Notes: generated from the letters alone by a model not told the origin. Numbered from the stretch's first letter, positions 8,963 through 17,052 are shown. The stretch is 64,000 bases of DNA from an uncultured Alphaproteobacteria bacterium (GCA_937903135.1 CALDAH010000008.1:11002-75001), one strand, 5' to 3'. Numbers and translations: made by a program.

Positions 8963-10161
8963 TTATTGCCACCCTTGTTATCTGGTTTTTCGCCGCCTGA
9001 TATTATTGTTTGACCAACGCTTTTCGCGATGTTAATTACAGACCCGGTAAGCTTCATTGCATCATTGGCCAGCTGTTCGCTTAGCTTGTTTTCCTCGGAT
9101 GCGCCGAATGCGCTAAGTATCATTTTTTTTACCGTCGGGATTTGATCGTATATATAGTTTAAAACATAGACCAAAATAACCGCGCTGCCAAGTGTTAATG
9201 CCGCCAGATTTTCATCCGACAGGTCGTCCGAAAATACCTGGCCGCTGACGATTTTTTGCATTAGATCCGCGCTGCTAATATCCGGGTCAGAAAAGAACTT
9301 GGCGATGATTGTCATTATAACAGTATATGTTATTACCGCCGCGGACAGTGCAATAATTGCCCCGATTAGCTGTTTAATTTTATCCGTGCCAACATTTCTC
9401 CCGAGTCCCGATATCCATCCAGGGACGCTGCCTGCACCCTTAAACGATATTAAAACCAATGACAGCGGGAAAAAGAACGCAAAGAACGTCATCGCGATAA
9501 TAATATCTGCGAAATAAAAACAGAAGCGAACGAATAATTTAAAAAATCCGTAAAACAGGTATAACCCTATAACAAACAAAATCAAATGCTTAATTAATTC
9601 CCCGATCCCGATTAGGGCTTTCCATGAAAACGCGTGGTCCATAACCGCGATCCCAAGTTTCATATATGCCTGAAACTGCGTGATGGTTGTTTTCATTAGC
9701 ATAATAATTATATTGCGCAGCTCGGGCCGATAAAAACCGTTACTCGCCATCGGCAGCGGTTGATATGTAACCTTTTCATTTACTGTGGCATTGTCGGTTT
9801 GAACCATTGCCTGGGTGTATATCAATGCTATCTCGGCGGCCGGTTCAAATGTTACGCGCCCGATAAATCGCGGCAGGGCGACCCCCATACTTAAAAACGT
9901 CATTGCGATAATGCCGTTTATTAATACGGGCCGAATAGATTTCTGATACCATGGGTCGGTAACCCCGCCCTTGATATTTTGCCATACGGCGTTTATAACA
10001 AAGAACGAAAATAATATGCAAAATAATATAACACAAAATAATGCAAACCGGCCGTATATCGCACCGGCGGCATCCGATACAATCTGAAACAATCGGTCAA
10101 ATATTGGGCAACCCCAACATTGCACGGTGCTGTCTATGAAAGTATGTGCTAATTCATTCAT
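8959..10161 (-). CDS. VirB6/TrbL-like T4SS inner-membrane protein (paralog 2)
   Basis: A 400-residue polytopic protein. It starts with a short periplasmic stretch carrying CWGC (about residues 15-18), then a strong membrane segment (FALFCVILFCILFSFFV, about 39-55). A second follows near 80-100. The 185-260 block contains three segments rich in Phe and Leu, and two further ones are near 265-290 and 320-340. The length and profile fit VirB6/TrbL. It starts 4 bases after the stop of the gene at 10166 and overlaps the next by 4 bases. No signal peptide is seen; the first transmembrane helix would target it. Confidence 0.75.
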   Translation of the reverse strand: MNELAHTFIDSTVQCWGCPIFDRLFQIVSDAAGAIYGRFALFCVILFCILFSFFVINAVWQNIKGGVTDPWYQKSIRPVLINGIIAMTFLSMGVALPRFIGRVTFEPAAEIALIYTQAMVQTDNATVNEKVTYQPLPMASNGFYRPELRNIIIMLMKTTITQFQAYMKLGIAVMDHAFSWKALIGIGELIKHLILFVIGLYLFYGFFKLFVRFCFYFADIIIAMTFFAFFFPLSLVLISFKGAGSVPGWISGLGRNVGTDKIKQLIGAIIALSAAVITYTVIMTIIAKFFSDPDISSADLMQKIVSGQVFSDDLSDENLAALTLGSAVILVYVLNYIYDQIPTVKKMILSAFGASEENKLSEQLANDAMKLTGSVINIAKSVGQTIISGGEKPDNKGGNK

Positions 10162-10165
10162 TTAT

Positions 10166-11440
10166 TTATTTTTTACCCCATCCCAGCGCGTTGCCGATTT
10201 TGCCGCCCCAGTTTTTAGTATTGTTCCATAATTTTTTTGTATCACCGATAGATTTGTTATACAGCCCCGTCATATCCCCGCCGATATATTGGTTAAGCTG
10301 ATCGCGGGTAAGTTTAAATATACGAAGCATTAAATAAAACGTCAGTATCGCCGATATCCACATAATAGAATGCCCCCCGAAACCCATCGGGGTATTTGCG
10401 ACCGTCGGAACATTAGAGTTTGCCATCCCATTCGCAGCGACAACAAATACTTGGCTATTCCATTGAAACAGTGCATAAATCACGGCCAGGTTAATGCATA
10501 ATATAAACGCGCATGCGATCATGGTAATAACCAGCTGCTGGAGTGCTTTGGTTATACCGGAAAATGCCGGCCATACGTCAAACCATTTATCACTGGATTT
10601 TACAACGTATGTTAAAACCTGAAACGGGTAGAGTATAAGTGCCATCCCAAGGTTAAATATACCCTGAATAATTAACAGTGCCATAAACAGATTACTTGCG
10701 ATGAATGTTATAATTAGTAATATTCCGGTAACCAGGCTCATAAAATCCTGGCCGCCGTGCGGGATCAGGGTAATCAGCCCGCGCAGGCCATTGGTTAAAA
10801 AATCAAATCCGCGTTTAACCACCTGGTTATTCGCGCGTGATAAATCCGCGACCGGCCGGATTAGGAATTCACACGACGAAGGTGATATCCATCCATGGCG
10901 AATAACATCGGCCGGACACTCTATTTTTTCAATCCCGACGCCCGTCCCGTTAATCGTTTCGGTAATTGCGTGCGTATAAATCGCGCCGAATTGCAAAAAC
11001 GGATTAACCAGCCATTCGGTTACAAACACGGGCCTTATCTGCAGTAATATAACGGCCGCGACCAGGGCACGAATAACAGGCTTCATAACATTATTTTGAA
11101 TTATTCCAAAACCGCTGACGTTGCCGTTATAAAAATCCCCGCCGCCCGATATGCCGAACAGCGACGACCACTGCTTTGGAAAATACATCTTTAAAATACC
11201 GGTCGCCAGTGATACGGCCAAAAATCCCCAGACCAGAACATAAATAATCCCCGTCCCTTTCCCAACAAAGAAATCATAACAACCGGTCGCGACCAGCATA
11301 AACGCATCTAAAACAATCGGGACAATTGGTGCGATATTCAGCTTATCAATAATATCCGGCGCGGCCATAGCAGCGGTTGGCATTATGAATATAAATGCAG
11401 TAAAGAGTTGTTTTAAAAATTTTGATTTAAACAATTTCAT
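10166..11440 (-). CDS. VirB6/TrbL-like T4SS inner-membrane protein (paralog 1, first in operon)
   Basis: A 424-residue protein with a signal peptide (KSKFLKQLF, cleavage after AAMA near residue 27). Membrane segments follow near 38-85 (two), 125-145, 230-290 (two to three), 300-330 and 355-375. This is the multi-spanning architecture of VirB6/TrbL. It lacks the CxxC seen in three paralogs and has one Cys in GCYDFF. It is first in the four-gene minus-strand operon. A TGATATAAT promoter at 11474-11466 gives a leader of only about 20 bases without a good Shine-Dalgarno sequence. Confidence 0.75.
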   Translation of the reverse strand: MKLFKSKFLKQLFTAFIFIMPTAAMAAPDIIDKLNIAPIVPIVLDAFMLVATGCYDFFVGKGTGIIYVLVWGFLAVSLATGILKMYFPKQWSSLFGISGGGDFYNGNVSGFGIIQNNVMKPVIRALVAAVILLQIRPVFVTEWLVNPFLQFGAIYTHAITETINGTGVGIEKIECPADVIRHGWISPSSCEFLIRPVADLSRANNQVVKRGFDFLTNGLRGLITLIPHGGQDFMSLVTGILLIITFIASNLFMALLIIQGIFNLGMALILYPFQVLTYVVKSSDKWFDVWPAFSGITKALQQLVITMIACAFILCINLAVIYALFQWNSQVFVVAANGMANSNVPTVANTPMGFGGHSIMWISAILTFYLMLRIFKLTRDQLNQYIGGDMTGLYNKSIGDTKKLWNNTKNWGGKIGNALGWGKK

Positions 11441-11465
11441 GCGTTTAATATTTTTTATCTTTTCA

Positions 11466-11499
11466 ATTATATCACATTTGATGCAAAATATGATATAGT
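11466..11499. promoter_or_regulatory. Back-to-back extended -10 promoters for the VirB6 cluster
   Basis: On the minus strand, TGATATAAT (hexamer 11471-11466) serves the 10166 operon. On the plus strand, TGATATAGT (hexamer 11494-11499) lies 7 bases before the ATG of the 11507 gene. The two promoters share about 35 bases, so transcription of the two halves of the VirB6 cluster is probably coordinated. The plus transcript would be leaderless. Confidence 0.6.
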
Positions 11500-11506
11500 T
11501 AAAACA

Positions 11507-12793
11507 ATGAATTGGTTAAAAAAGTTTTGGATAGTTTTTTTATCATTCCTCCCGTTCGGGGCCGGGGCGGTCGCGCCGTTTGTTGTTGGCGGTATCGCAG
11601 GGATTGGTGTTATTGCGGGATTTGCAATCTATCGCACGGCTGCGCCTGTAAATATGGCGGATGCGATGAACTTTTTTTCAACATGCTGGACATGTCAGAT
11701 GTTTTCGGATGTTATGGCGACAATGTCGTCGGTATTACCGAATATTTATAATGCAATCGGTCACGTAATAATTCCGTTTGCTGTGATATTAACCGCGATA
11801 TGGTTCGCCTGGCGCTTAGCGTCCGGATTTATAAACGGCAAATCCGAAGATGCATGGACACTATCGGGCAGTTTCGGGACGCATCTGATAAAGCTGGCAT
11901 TTATATCGGCGTTGCTGGTTGCCCCGCTGCCGCGAATGCTAACGGATATTGTAATTGAACCGGTATTTCACGTCGGGCTGTCTATTAACCGTGCCGTGGC
12001 CGGGGACGATAAATTTGCCGAATGCGTTCTGGCGACGGCGGTGGCCGATCCTGTGGCCGCATCGGAATACGCCGCGACGTCCGGGGCATATTCGCCAAAA
12101 CTGCGACATAATCTGGCGTGCGAACTCGCGACCGTTCATCAGATGACAGGACTTGGCATGACGGCCGGTTGGACCATGCTAAATATGGCGTTTAATTCAG
12201 AATACATGCATAAGATTTTATGGGATATACCGTTTTTTCCAAATATTCCGATTTTCTTTGCCGGGCTATTAATTCTGGTGATATTTTTCTGGGCACTGTT
12301 GCCAATCCCGCTGTATTTCCTAGAGGTATTCATAGAACTCTCTATGGATTTAATAATGCTGCCGCTAATGATGCTATCGTGGTTATTCAAAGACTGGGCG
12401 ATATTCCCGAACGGGAAAAAGAATATAGAACAGATTATAAACAACGTTATATCCGCGACACTTGGGATCGCAATAACGGGGATTTTTGTAACATTTGCGA
12501 TAATGTTCCTAAATTCTGTATTCGGGAACTGGAACGGTGCGGGTGCATTGGCGGCGGCGATGGCGCAAAACGATTCGACAATATTAATGGATGGCCTGAT
12601 GATGCGCAACGACAGCGTTATTGCAATTATAATGATGGGGATATTTATCGCCATGTTTATGACGATGATTCCGGCCCTGTCAAAGACTTTATTCAATGTT
12701 CAGATATCCGAAAGCTATTATAAATCGGTTCAAAGTCATGCAAAAATTATGCTCGGAAACCTGAAAAAGTGGTATGCAGCGTTAAAAAAATAA
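11507..12793 (+). CDS. VirB6/TrbL-like T4SS inner-membrane protein (divergent paralog 5)
   Basis: A 428-residue polytopic protein. A signal-like segment (residues 5-22) is followed by a second hydrophobic stretch to residue 43, then CWTC near residues 61-64 and membrane segments near 85-105, 130-150, 235-300 (two to three), 325-350 and 370-395. The CxxC followed by an amphipathic helix matches the paralogs at 8959 and 7493. It is the fifth VirB6-like gene in 6.6 kb, and rickettsial T4SS are known for exactly five VirB6 paralogs. Start ATG 11507 has no Shine-Dalgarno sequence and follows a -10 box by 7 bases. Confidence 0.75.
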   Translation: MNWLKKFWIVFLSFLPFGAGAVAPFVVGGIAGIGVIAGFAIYRTAAPVNMADAMNFFSTCWTCQMFSDVMATMSSVLPNIYNAIGHVIIPFAVILTAIWFAWRLASGFINGKSEDAWTLSGSFGTHLIKLAFISALLVAPLPRMLTDIVIEPVFHVGLSINRAVAGDDKFAECVLATAVADPVAASEYAATSGAYSPKLRHNLACELATVHQMTGLGMTAGWTMLNMAFNSEYMHKILWDIPFFPNIPIFFAGLLILVIFFWALLPIPLYFLEVFIELSMDLIMLPLMMLSWLFKDWAIFPNGKKNIEQIINNVISATLGIAITGIFVTFAIMFLNSVFGNWNGAGALAAAMAQNDSTILMDGLMMRNDSVIAIIMMGIFIAMFMTMIPALSKTLFNVQISESYYKSVQSHAKIMLGNLKKWYAALKK

Positions 12794-12844
12794 AAAATCA
12801 AGTGCTTTATTTAACATGACCCCCTTTTTTGTGACGGCCGAATC

Positions 12845-12853
12845 TGATATAAT
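12845..12853 (+). promoter_or_regulatory. Extended -10 promoter, leaderless start for the 12862 gene
   Basis: TGATATAAT has its hexamer at 12848-12853. Eight bases separate it from ATG 12862, which predicts an mRNA beginning at or within about 2 bases of the start codon. Confidence 0.6.
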
Positions 12854-12861
12854 TCTTAGCG

Positions 12862-13371
12862 ATGAAACAGTTTCCGATTCTTTACTGGCCACGCAATACC
12901 CGGGGTGATAATGAATATCCCTTGGCGCGAAAGGTTATAAACGGCGCAACCGGTGTTATGCCGGGGGTCGTAACAGGTGATTTGGATTTAGCAGATATAT
13001 TTAATCAGAACCCCGATGCGGCGGTATATTACCCGGTTTTTTGCGAATCAACCGGATGGTGGGGCGAACTGCTTGGCGCAGATGCGGTCGTTTCGGATAA
13101 GCTAATAATTTCCCCGGAATGTCAATTAATGGTCATTGTGGCCAAGAAAAATGCAAACACACGTGGAACAAATCAACTGCTGGCGGCGGAAATATACCCG
13201 ACCAGTGGTTTTTTTAAGAAAATGAATTCCGGTATCGCCACGGTATCTGATATGCTGGCGACGGACGCGGGAACAATTCTGGCACTGTTTTCCGGCCGAA
13301 ATCAAAATCAGTTTATAAATGTTCTCGAAGCGACGGGGAATTCATATCTCGGCTGTATCGGGCGTTATTAA
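12862..13371 (+). CDS. Conserved-looking protein of unknown function
   Basis: A soluble 169-residue protein without signal peptide or membrane segment. It has alternating beta/alpha texture, two cysteines in the middle and one near the end. I recognise no family. It lies directly after the fifth VirB6-like gene but has its own -10 box 8 bases ahead of the ATG, so it is a separate unit. Normal codon use and the promoter make a real gene likely. A cytosolic partner of the secretion system is only a guess from position. Confidence 0.65.
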   Translation: MKQFPILYWPRNTRGDNEYPLARKVINGATGVMPGVVTGDLDLADIFNQNPDAAVYYPVFCESTGWWGELLGADAVVSDKLIISPECQLMVIVAKKNANTRGTNQLLAAEIYPTSGFFKKMNSGIATVSDMLATDAGTILALFSGRNQNQFINVLEATGNSYLGCIGRY

Positions 13372-13385
13372 ATCGCGAATATTTC

Positions 13386-13413
13386 TTGCAATATTGAAAA
13401 TAGTTTGTATAAT
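13386..13413 (+). promoter_or_regulatory. Promoter of rpmE
   Basis: TTGCAA (13386-13391), a 16-base spacer, then TATAAT (13408-13413). The leader is about 25 bases and contains AAAGGG before ATG 13445. It is a conventional contrast to the leaderless genes nearby. Confidence 0.6.
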
Positions 13414-13444
13414 TGCGTGGCTAAAATTATAAAAGGGTTATGCT

Positions 13445-13657
13445 ATGAAAAAAGGAATTCATCCCGAATACCATGAAATTAACGTTACCAGAACGGATGG
13501 TAAAACTGTAAAAATGTATTCTTCGGTTAAGAAAGATTTGGTTCTGTCCACGGATAATCTAAATCATTCCGCATGGACCGGTCAGCGTACAAACGCCGGG
13601 GACAAGGGTCAACGTGCCGCCGGGTTTAAAAGCAAATTTGCCGGATTTAATTTTTAA
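13445..13657 (+). CDS. rpmE: Large ribosomal subunit protein bL31
   Basis: A 70-residue bL31. The start KKGIHPEYHEINV, central HSAWTG and end GFKSKFAGFNF match the family (HP..H, hP.yTG, rF..rf). It lacks the zinc-binding cysteines, so it is the zinc-independent (C-minus) form. It binds the 50S central protuberance and bridges to 30S. The ATG at 13445 has a Shine-Dalgarno sequence (AAAGGG) about 8 bases ahead. The next gene follows after 30 bases with its own strong ribosome site, so the two may be one operon. Confidence 0.92.
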   Translation: MKKGIHPEYHEINVTRTDGKTVKMYSSVKKDLVLSTDNLNHSAWTGQRTNAGDKGQRAAGFKSKFAGFNF

Positions 13658-13687
13658 TCCGATTATTTATCCGCAGGGGGGCACGTT

Positions 13688-14392
13688 ATGGAATTGCTGA
13701 TAAAAGGTTCAACGGAATTAAACAAGATGTTTGCCGCAATGCAGCGGACGGCATCGGGTCTGCGCCGTGATTTCGGCGAGGTTGAAAATCTTCAGCAGTC
13801 ATTGCGTGGTGCTCGCGACTTTGTGCAAAAGGCTGCCGCGCGGATAGAAGAAAGTATATTAAACGACCTGCTGCTGGTTCGTCCATCGGCGGGTCTGTTA
13901 ACGCCGAACGTATCGCGCGACGGTGATGGTCGTGATGAATTTGTTCTGGCGCTATCGGGGGCGGCGAACTTTGTTCGTGGAAATCAGCATTTCGCAATTT
14001 CACTTGCGCTGCGTTCAGGTGACGAAACAAAAATTGCGCTGGTATATTCCCCGATTGACGAAAGATTATATTATGCCGAAGATGGGCGCGGCGCATATGT
14101 GTTTTCAGCATATCATTCCGCCCGGATAAAGGTTTCAAATTTATCCGTCCCATCCGAGCTTATGATCGGTTATAACACGTCGGATACGCGTCCGTTTGTC
14201 GGGGCAGCCCGTCGCACGGGATGTCCGGCACTGGATTTGGCATGGGTCGCCGCGGGTAAGTTTGATGCGTATGTATCCGATCCCCTGGACTGGGCCGAAA
14301 TTGCAGCAGGCGATTTACTGGTACGCGAAGCGGGCGGTAAAATCCAAATGACGTCCGATTTAATTGCCACCAACGGCAAGGTTGATCTGTAA
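13688..14392 (+). CDS. Inositol monophosphatase (SuhB)-like protein lacking the metal site
   Basis: A 234-residue protein with the inositol-monophosphatase fold. NFVRGNQHFAISLAL follows the position of the phosphatase signature, and IAAGDLLVREAGG is the second one. The metal ligands are replaced, however. The DPIDGT loop reads ALSGAA, the GEES glutamate loop reads as an ordinary VSRDGDG stretch, and the WDxAAG aspartate is Glu (AEIAAG). It is therefore probably catalytically inactive. SuhB in other bacteria also acts without catalysis, as an RNA-polymerase-associated factor for rRNA transcription, and the position after rpmE fits a similar role (inference). The start follows an AGGGGGG ribosome site. 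Confidence 0.8.
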   Translation: MELLIKGSTELNKMFAAMQRTASGLRRDFGEVENLQQSLRGARDFVQKAAARIEESILNDLLLVRPSAGLLTPNVSRDGDGRDEFVLALSGAANFVRGNQHFAISLALRSGDETKIALVYSPIDERLYYAEDGRGAYVFSAYHSARIKVSNLSVPSELMIGYNTSDTRPFVGAARRTGCPALDLAWVAAGKFDAYVSDPLDWAEIAAGDLLVREAGGKIQMTSDLIATNGKVDL

Positions 14393-14409
14393 AAATATCC
14401 CAATAGTAT
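14382..14409 (+). promoter_or_regulatory. Promoter for a structured RNA candidate
   Basis: TTGATC (14382-14387), 16 bases, then TAGTAT (14404-14409). Transcription would start near 14416, exactly the first base of the terminal stem of the RNA candidate. The -35 overlaps the end of the preceding gene. Confidence 0.45.
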
Positions 14410-14415
14410 TAACGC

Positions 14416-14535
14416 ATATGCGAACCACGCAGCTGTCCTGCGGGTCGCTGTGTGTCCCCGGTTTATGACGGGACTGCTGGTTTAAATTAATTATATTATA
14501 GAACTGCCGAGATTTTAGCGCAGTTGTTCGCATAT
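14416..14535 (+). ncRNA. Candidate structured RNA, three arms closed by a 10-bp stem
   Basis: ATATGCGAAC (14416-14425) pairs perfectly with GTTCGCATAT (14526-14535). Inside lie three hairpins. CACGCAGC/GCTGTGTG (14426-14433 with 14447-14454) has 8 bp including one G-U. TCCC/GGGA (14455-14458 with 14470-14473) is the second. AACTGC/GCAGTT (14502-14507 with 14520-14525) is the third. An AT-rich single strand lies at 14477-14500. No open frame of note covers the interval. It does not match tmRNA, 4.5S, 6S or RNase P signatures that I know. No clear terminator follows, and 14536-14718 shows nothing further. Confidence 0.5.
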
Positions 14536-14718
14536 CCGATTTATAGCTTTATATTATCTGCTGTGGTGTGTTTTTCCTGTATATATTATATTGTGGCACA
14601 TAAATATGATTGATAGGGTTTCTGCTGCGCGGGATTAATTGGTAAATTTCTAAAATCTTGGCCAATATAATTTTAATATAACAGAGTAATAAAATACAAT
14701 AAATCAAATTCGTCATTT

Positions 14719-14746
14719 ATGACGAAAGTGCGACGAAAATCACGCA
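14719..14746 (+). repeat. 28-bp direct repeat, left copy, flanking the nuclease/methylase cassette
   Basis: This copy starts ATGACGAAAGTGCGACG and ends in CACGCA. It is identical to 17080-17107, and similarity continues weakly for another 10 bases (GGTTGA shared). The copy lies in a perfect inverted repeat on its left side, TCGTCAT-TT-ATGACGA (14710-14726). The two copies bracket about 2.3 kb holding both genes, their promoter and their terminators. Confidence 0.8.
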
Positions 14747-14765
14747 GGGGTTGATTCTGTGGTCG

Positions 14766-16007
14766 TCATTTAATTGATTGTTTAAATAAAGACCAGCCGT
14801 GATAATATTTATTGTTTTCGCACAATCCATCAACTGTCCAATCTTGTTTTTTTTGATGACGATAACAATGTGGATGTTGGAATTTACCACGCCATAAACC
14901 TATTTTTTGATTTATTGCGTATGATTCTTCTTCTGTATAGGTATATGGTGGATATGTTGAAACCACAGCATAGCCTTCTTTTACCATTTGGCGATTTATT
15001 TCAACGCCTTTGCTATTATAACAAACGGCTAAGCTACGTCCCCATTTTCCATATTTTATCAATTCACAGCTAACTAACCCATTGCCAATAATTTTTTTTA
15101 CACGTTCTGTTGCTTCTAATCCACATGCATATTCTTTATTATTTTCATCTAAACACGTTTGTTTTCTTTCAGCAGAATCCATGCCGACTGGGCGAATGAC
15201 AATAATATCATCAATGTGCCACGTATCGCCGTCTGCTATCTTGGATACATTCCCGATAACCCATTTTCGTTTATTATGTTTATTTCGCCACAGCTGAAAA
15301 TCTTTTACTTTATAAAAATCTTTAGGAATATCAAAAGTGGTGTGTTCTTCGCTTGCCAGTTCAATATCTTGATCGTTGATTAAGTTTGATAATTGTGATT
15401 TGTCCGTTATCGGAGCAGGCAATGTGCGCTGATTATTTACATGCATATCATACCTAGATAAATTGGACTTTAATTTACTGTAATGCTTATCAAAAACCCT
15501 AATTTCTATGTTGCTATTATCAAGGCGAATCAGCAGCAGTAAATCACCTGGCTGCGCTAATTTCATAACTTTATTATCGGTACCATAGTATAATCTTTTT
15601 TCATTATTTACCGTTTTTGCGTTGGGATTCCGTCTGGGGCTGTACCAGGTTGACATATGGTTAAATGTTTCTATACCGCTATCGGATATATAATAGTATT
15701 TCGCTTTAAATTTTTTGGATTCTTTTACATCGCCGAGTACAACAACAAATTCCTTTACACCGTATAATTCTCTCATAGTGGACTTGCTTTTGCCACAGTC
15801 TGTTTTTGACAGTTTCTTTAAAGCTAATGAAATATATTCCGTGGGGAATTTGCCGTCCTGAACAACAGCATCTTCCATAACTTGCGTAGATTCATAAGGT
15901 GTTTGTATGTCCTGGCATGCAACTATCCCATATAAGGTTAGTCCGACCCCCACAAAAGCCAAAACAACTAATCTAAGCCGCGTTTTCAGCCAGTTTGAGA
16001 TTTTCAT
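14766..16007 (-). CDS. Membrane-anchored lipoprotein with staphylococcal-type nuclease domain
   Basis: A 413-residue protein. An N-terminal hydrophobic segment ends in GIVAC near residue 31, a plausible lipobox, so it is probably a lipoprotein. Residues 35-225 are unrecognised. Residues about 245-375 are a thermonuclease (SNase) domain: KIADGDTWHIDD, then IRPVGMDSAERK, which holds the Arg, Asp and Glu of the active site, and GRSLAVCY with the second Arg. It would cut DNA or RNA outside the inner membrane. Its ATG lies 35 bases inside the end of the methyltransferase gene, so translation is coupled. The pair sits between 28-bp direct repeats. Codon use is more AT-rich than in its neighbours. 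Confidence 0.85.
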   Translation of the reverse strand: MKISNWLKTRLRLVVLAFVGVGLTLYGIVACQDIQTPYESTQVMEDAVVQDGKFPTEYISLALKKLSKTDCGKSKSTMRELYGVKEFVVVLGDVKESKKFKAKYYYISDSGIETFNHMSTWYSPRRNPNAKTVNNEKRLYYGTDNKVMKLAQPGDLLLLIRLDNSNIEIRVFDKHYSKLKSNLSRYDMHVNNQRTLPAPITDKSQLSNLINDQDIELASEEHTTFDIPKDFYKVKDFQLWRNKHNKRKWVIGNVSKIADGDTWHIDDIIVIRPVGMDSAERKQTCLDENNKEYACGLEATERVKKIIGNGLVSCELIKYGKWGRSLAVCYNSKGVEINRQMVKEGYAVVSTYPPYTYTEEESYAINQKIGLWRGKFQHPHCYRHQKKQDWTVDGLCENNKYYHGWSLFKQSIK

Positions 16008-16938
16008 TCACGATTCCTGTTTTAAAATCATCATTTACAGGAACAACTTTACAAAGATTATTAAAGGAAAACAATCCTTTTTCGTCCATTTTACGTAAAT
16101 ATTTAATCAGTTGCTCTGCATTTGCTTGTATGGCTGGAACAATAACCGCATTTCCAAGCTGTCTTATTGCTCGTTCATTTGATACACTTGACATATCAAA
16201 AGAATCAGGGAAACCCATGATTCGCTTGCCTTCTTTTGCTGTTAAACGACGCCCCATACCGTCAACAATGTAATAATCCCAACAACGGAAGGATTGAGGT
16301 GGCATTCCTGTAAAGCTAGATACCATTGTTCGGGCAATTTTTCTATTTATTGTTTGACATTCAAAAATTTCTTCTAGTGTTTTAGTCAATGGCACCTGAG
16401 GAGCAAATTCAAACGTACTATCAACTGTATCACCAAGAAAGCCTATGATAAATACTCTTTGACGAACCTGTGGTATATTATGGTCTGTCCCCTTTACTAT
16501 TTTATAGTTGAAAGAATAACCAAGTTCCTGTAATGATTCTGATATAATACGAAAACATTCACCATCTTGGGCCGTCAACAGACCTTTGACATTTTCTAAG
16601 AAAAAAGCCTTTGGGCGACGTTGTTTCAATATTTCTAATATATAAAAGAACATTGTTCCTCGTATTTCATCTGCAAACCCCTTTCGCCTTCCCAAGATTG
16701 AGAATGATTGACATGGAAAACCTGCACACAAAATATCAAAATCGGGAATATCGGCGGGATTTACTGTTGTTATATCTTCGGCCAATCTGTCTGGTGGCAT
16801 ATTAAAGTTGGCTTGATAAACCTGTCGCGCCCATTTATCTTTATCACAAGCGAATACACATTCGGCCCCAACATTCTCAAATGCAATATGAAAGCCACCT
16901 ATTCCAGAGAATAGGTCAATAAATTTGTACTTTTTCAT
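15973..16938 (-). CDS. DNA (cytosine-5)-methyltransferase, small M.HhaI-like type
   Basis: A 321-residue 5mC methyltransferase. Motif I is FIDLFSGIGGF (residues 6-16), motif IV GFPCQSFS with catalytic Cys76, motif VI ENVKG, motif VIII QVRQRVFIIG, a compact target-recognition region at about 205-250, and motifs IX/X MGFPDSF and RQLGNAVIVPAI. All core residues are present. Start ATG 16938 has GGAG 8 bases ahead. An in-frame GTG at 17001 lies inside a terminator hairpin and is rejected. No sequence-specific restriction enzyme is adjacent, only the SNase lipoprotein that overlaps its end. It is probably horizontally acquired as a two-gene cassette. Confidence 0.92.
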   Translation of the reverse strand: MKKYKFIDLFSGIGGFHIAFENVGAECVFACDKDKWARQVYQANFNMPPDRLAEDITTVNPADIPDFDILCAGFPCQSFSILGRRKGFADEIRGTMFFYILEILKQRRPKAFFLENVKGLLTAQDGECFRIISESLQELGYSFNYKIVKGTDHNIPQVRQRVFIIGFLGDTVDSTFEFAPQVPLTKTLEEIFECQTINRKIARTMVSSFTGMPPQSFRCWDYYIVDGMGRRLTAKEGKRIMGFPDSFDMSSVSNERAIRQLGNAVIVPAIQANAEQLIKYLRKMDEKGLFSFNNLCKVVPVNDDFKTGIVNENLKLAENAA

Positions 16939-16960
16939 AAAATCTCCATTTTGGATAATA

Positions 16961-17013
16961 AAAAAACCGACCAAATGGCCGGAAATAAAAAAAAGCGACA
17001 CACTTGTCGCTTT
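16961..17013 (-). terminator. Two consecutive intrinsic terminators in the methyltransferase leader
   Basis: Read on the minus strand, the first stem is AAAGCGACA/TGTCGCTTT (17013-16992) followed by eight T. The second is CCGGCC/GGTCGG (16982-16967, one G-U pair) followed by six or more T. Both lie between the promoter at 17024 and the ATG at 16938, so read-through or antitermination would be needed to express the gene. Confidence 0.7.
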
Positions 17014-17023
17014 GTTGTCTCAC

Positions 17024-17052
17024 ATTATATCAGAAAATGGTAAAAAAATCAA
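17024..17052 (-). promoter_or_regulatory. Strong promoter of the methyltransferase-nuclease cassette
   Basis: On the minus strand, TTGATT (17052-17047), a 17-base spacer and an extended -10 TGATATAAT (hexamer 17029-17024). The predicted start is near 17017, about 80 bases before the ATG, and the two terminators lie between. Confidence 0.7.

Noticed and set aside
12139..12696. 185-codon minus-strand frame inside the fifth VirB6-like gene
   Set aside because: It is the hydrophobic complement of a transmembrane-rich gene. There is no start signal and no independent support.
14416..14535. tmRNA or 6S RNA at this locus
   Set aside because: No tag reading frame, no tRNA-like acceptor with CCA, and no long central bubble. 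The structure stays unassigned.
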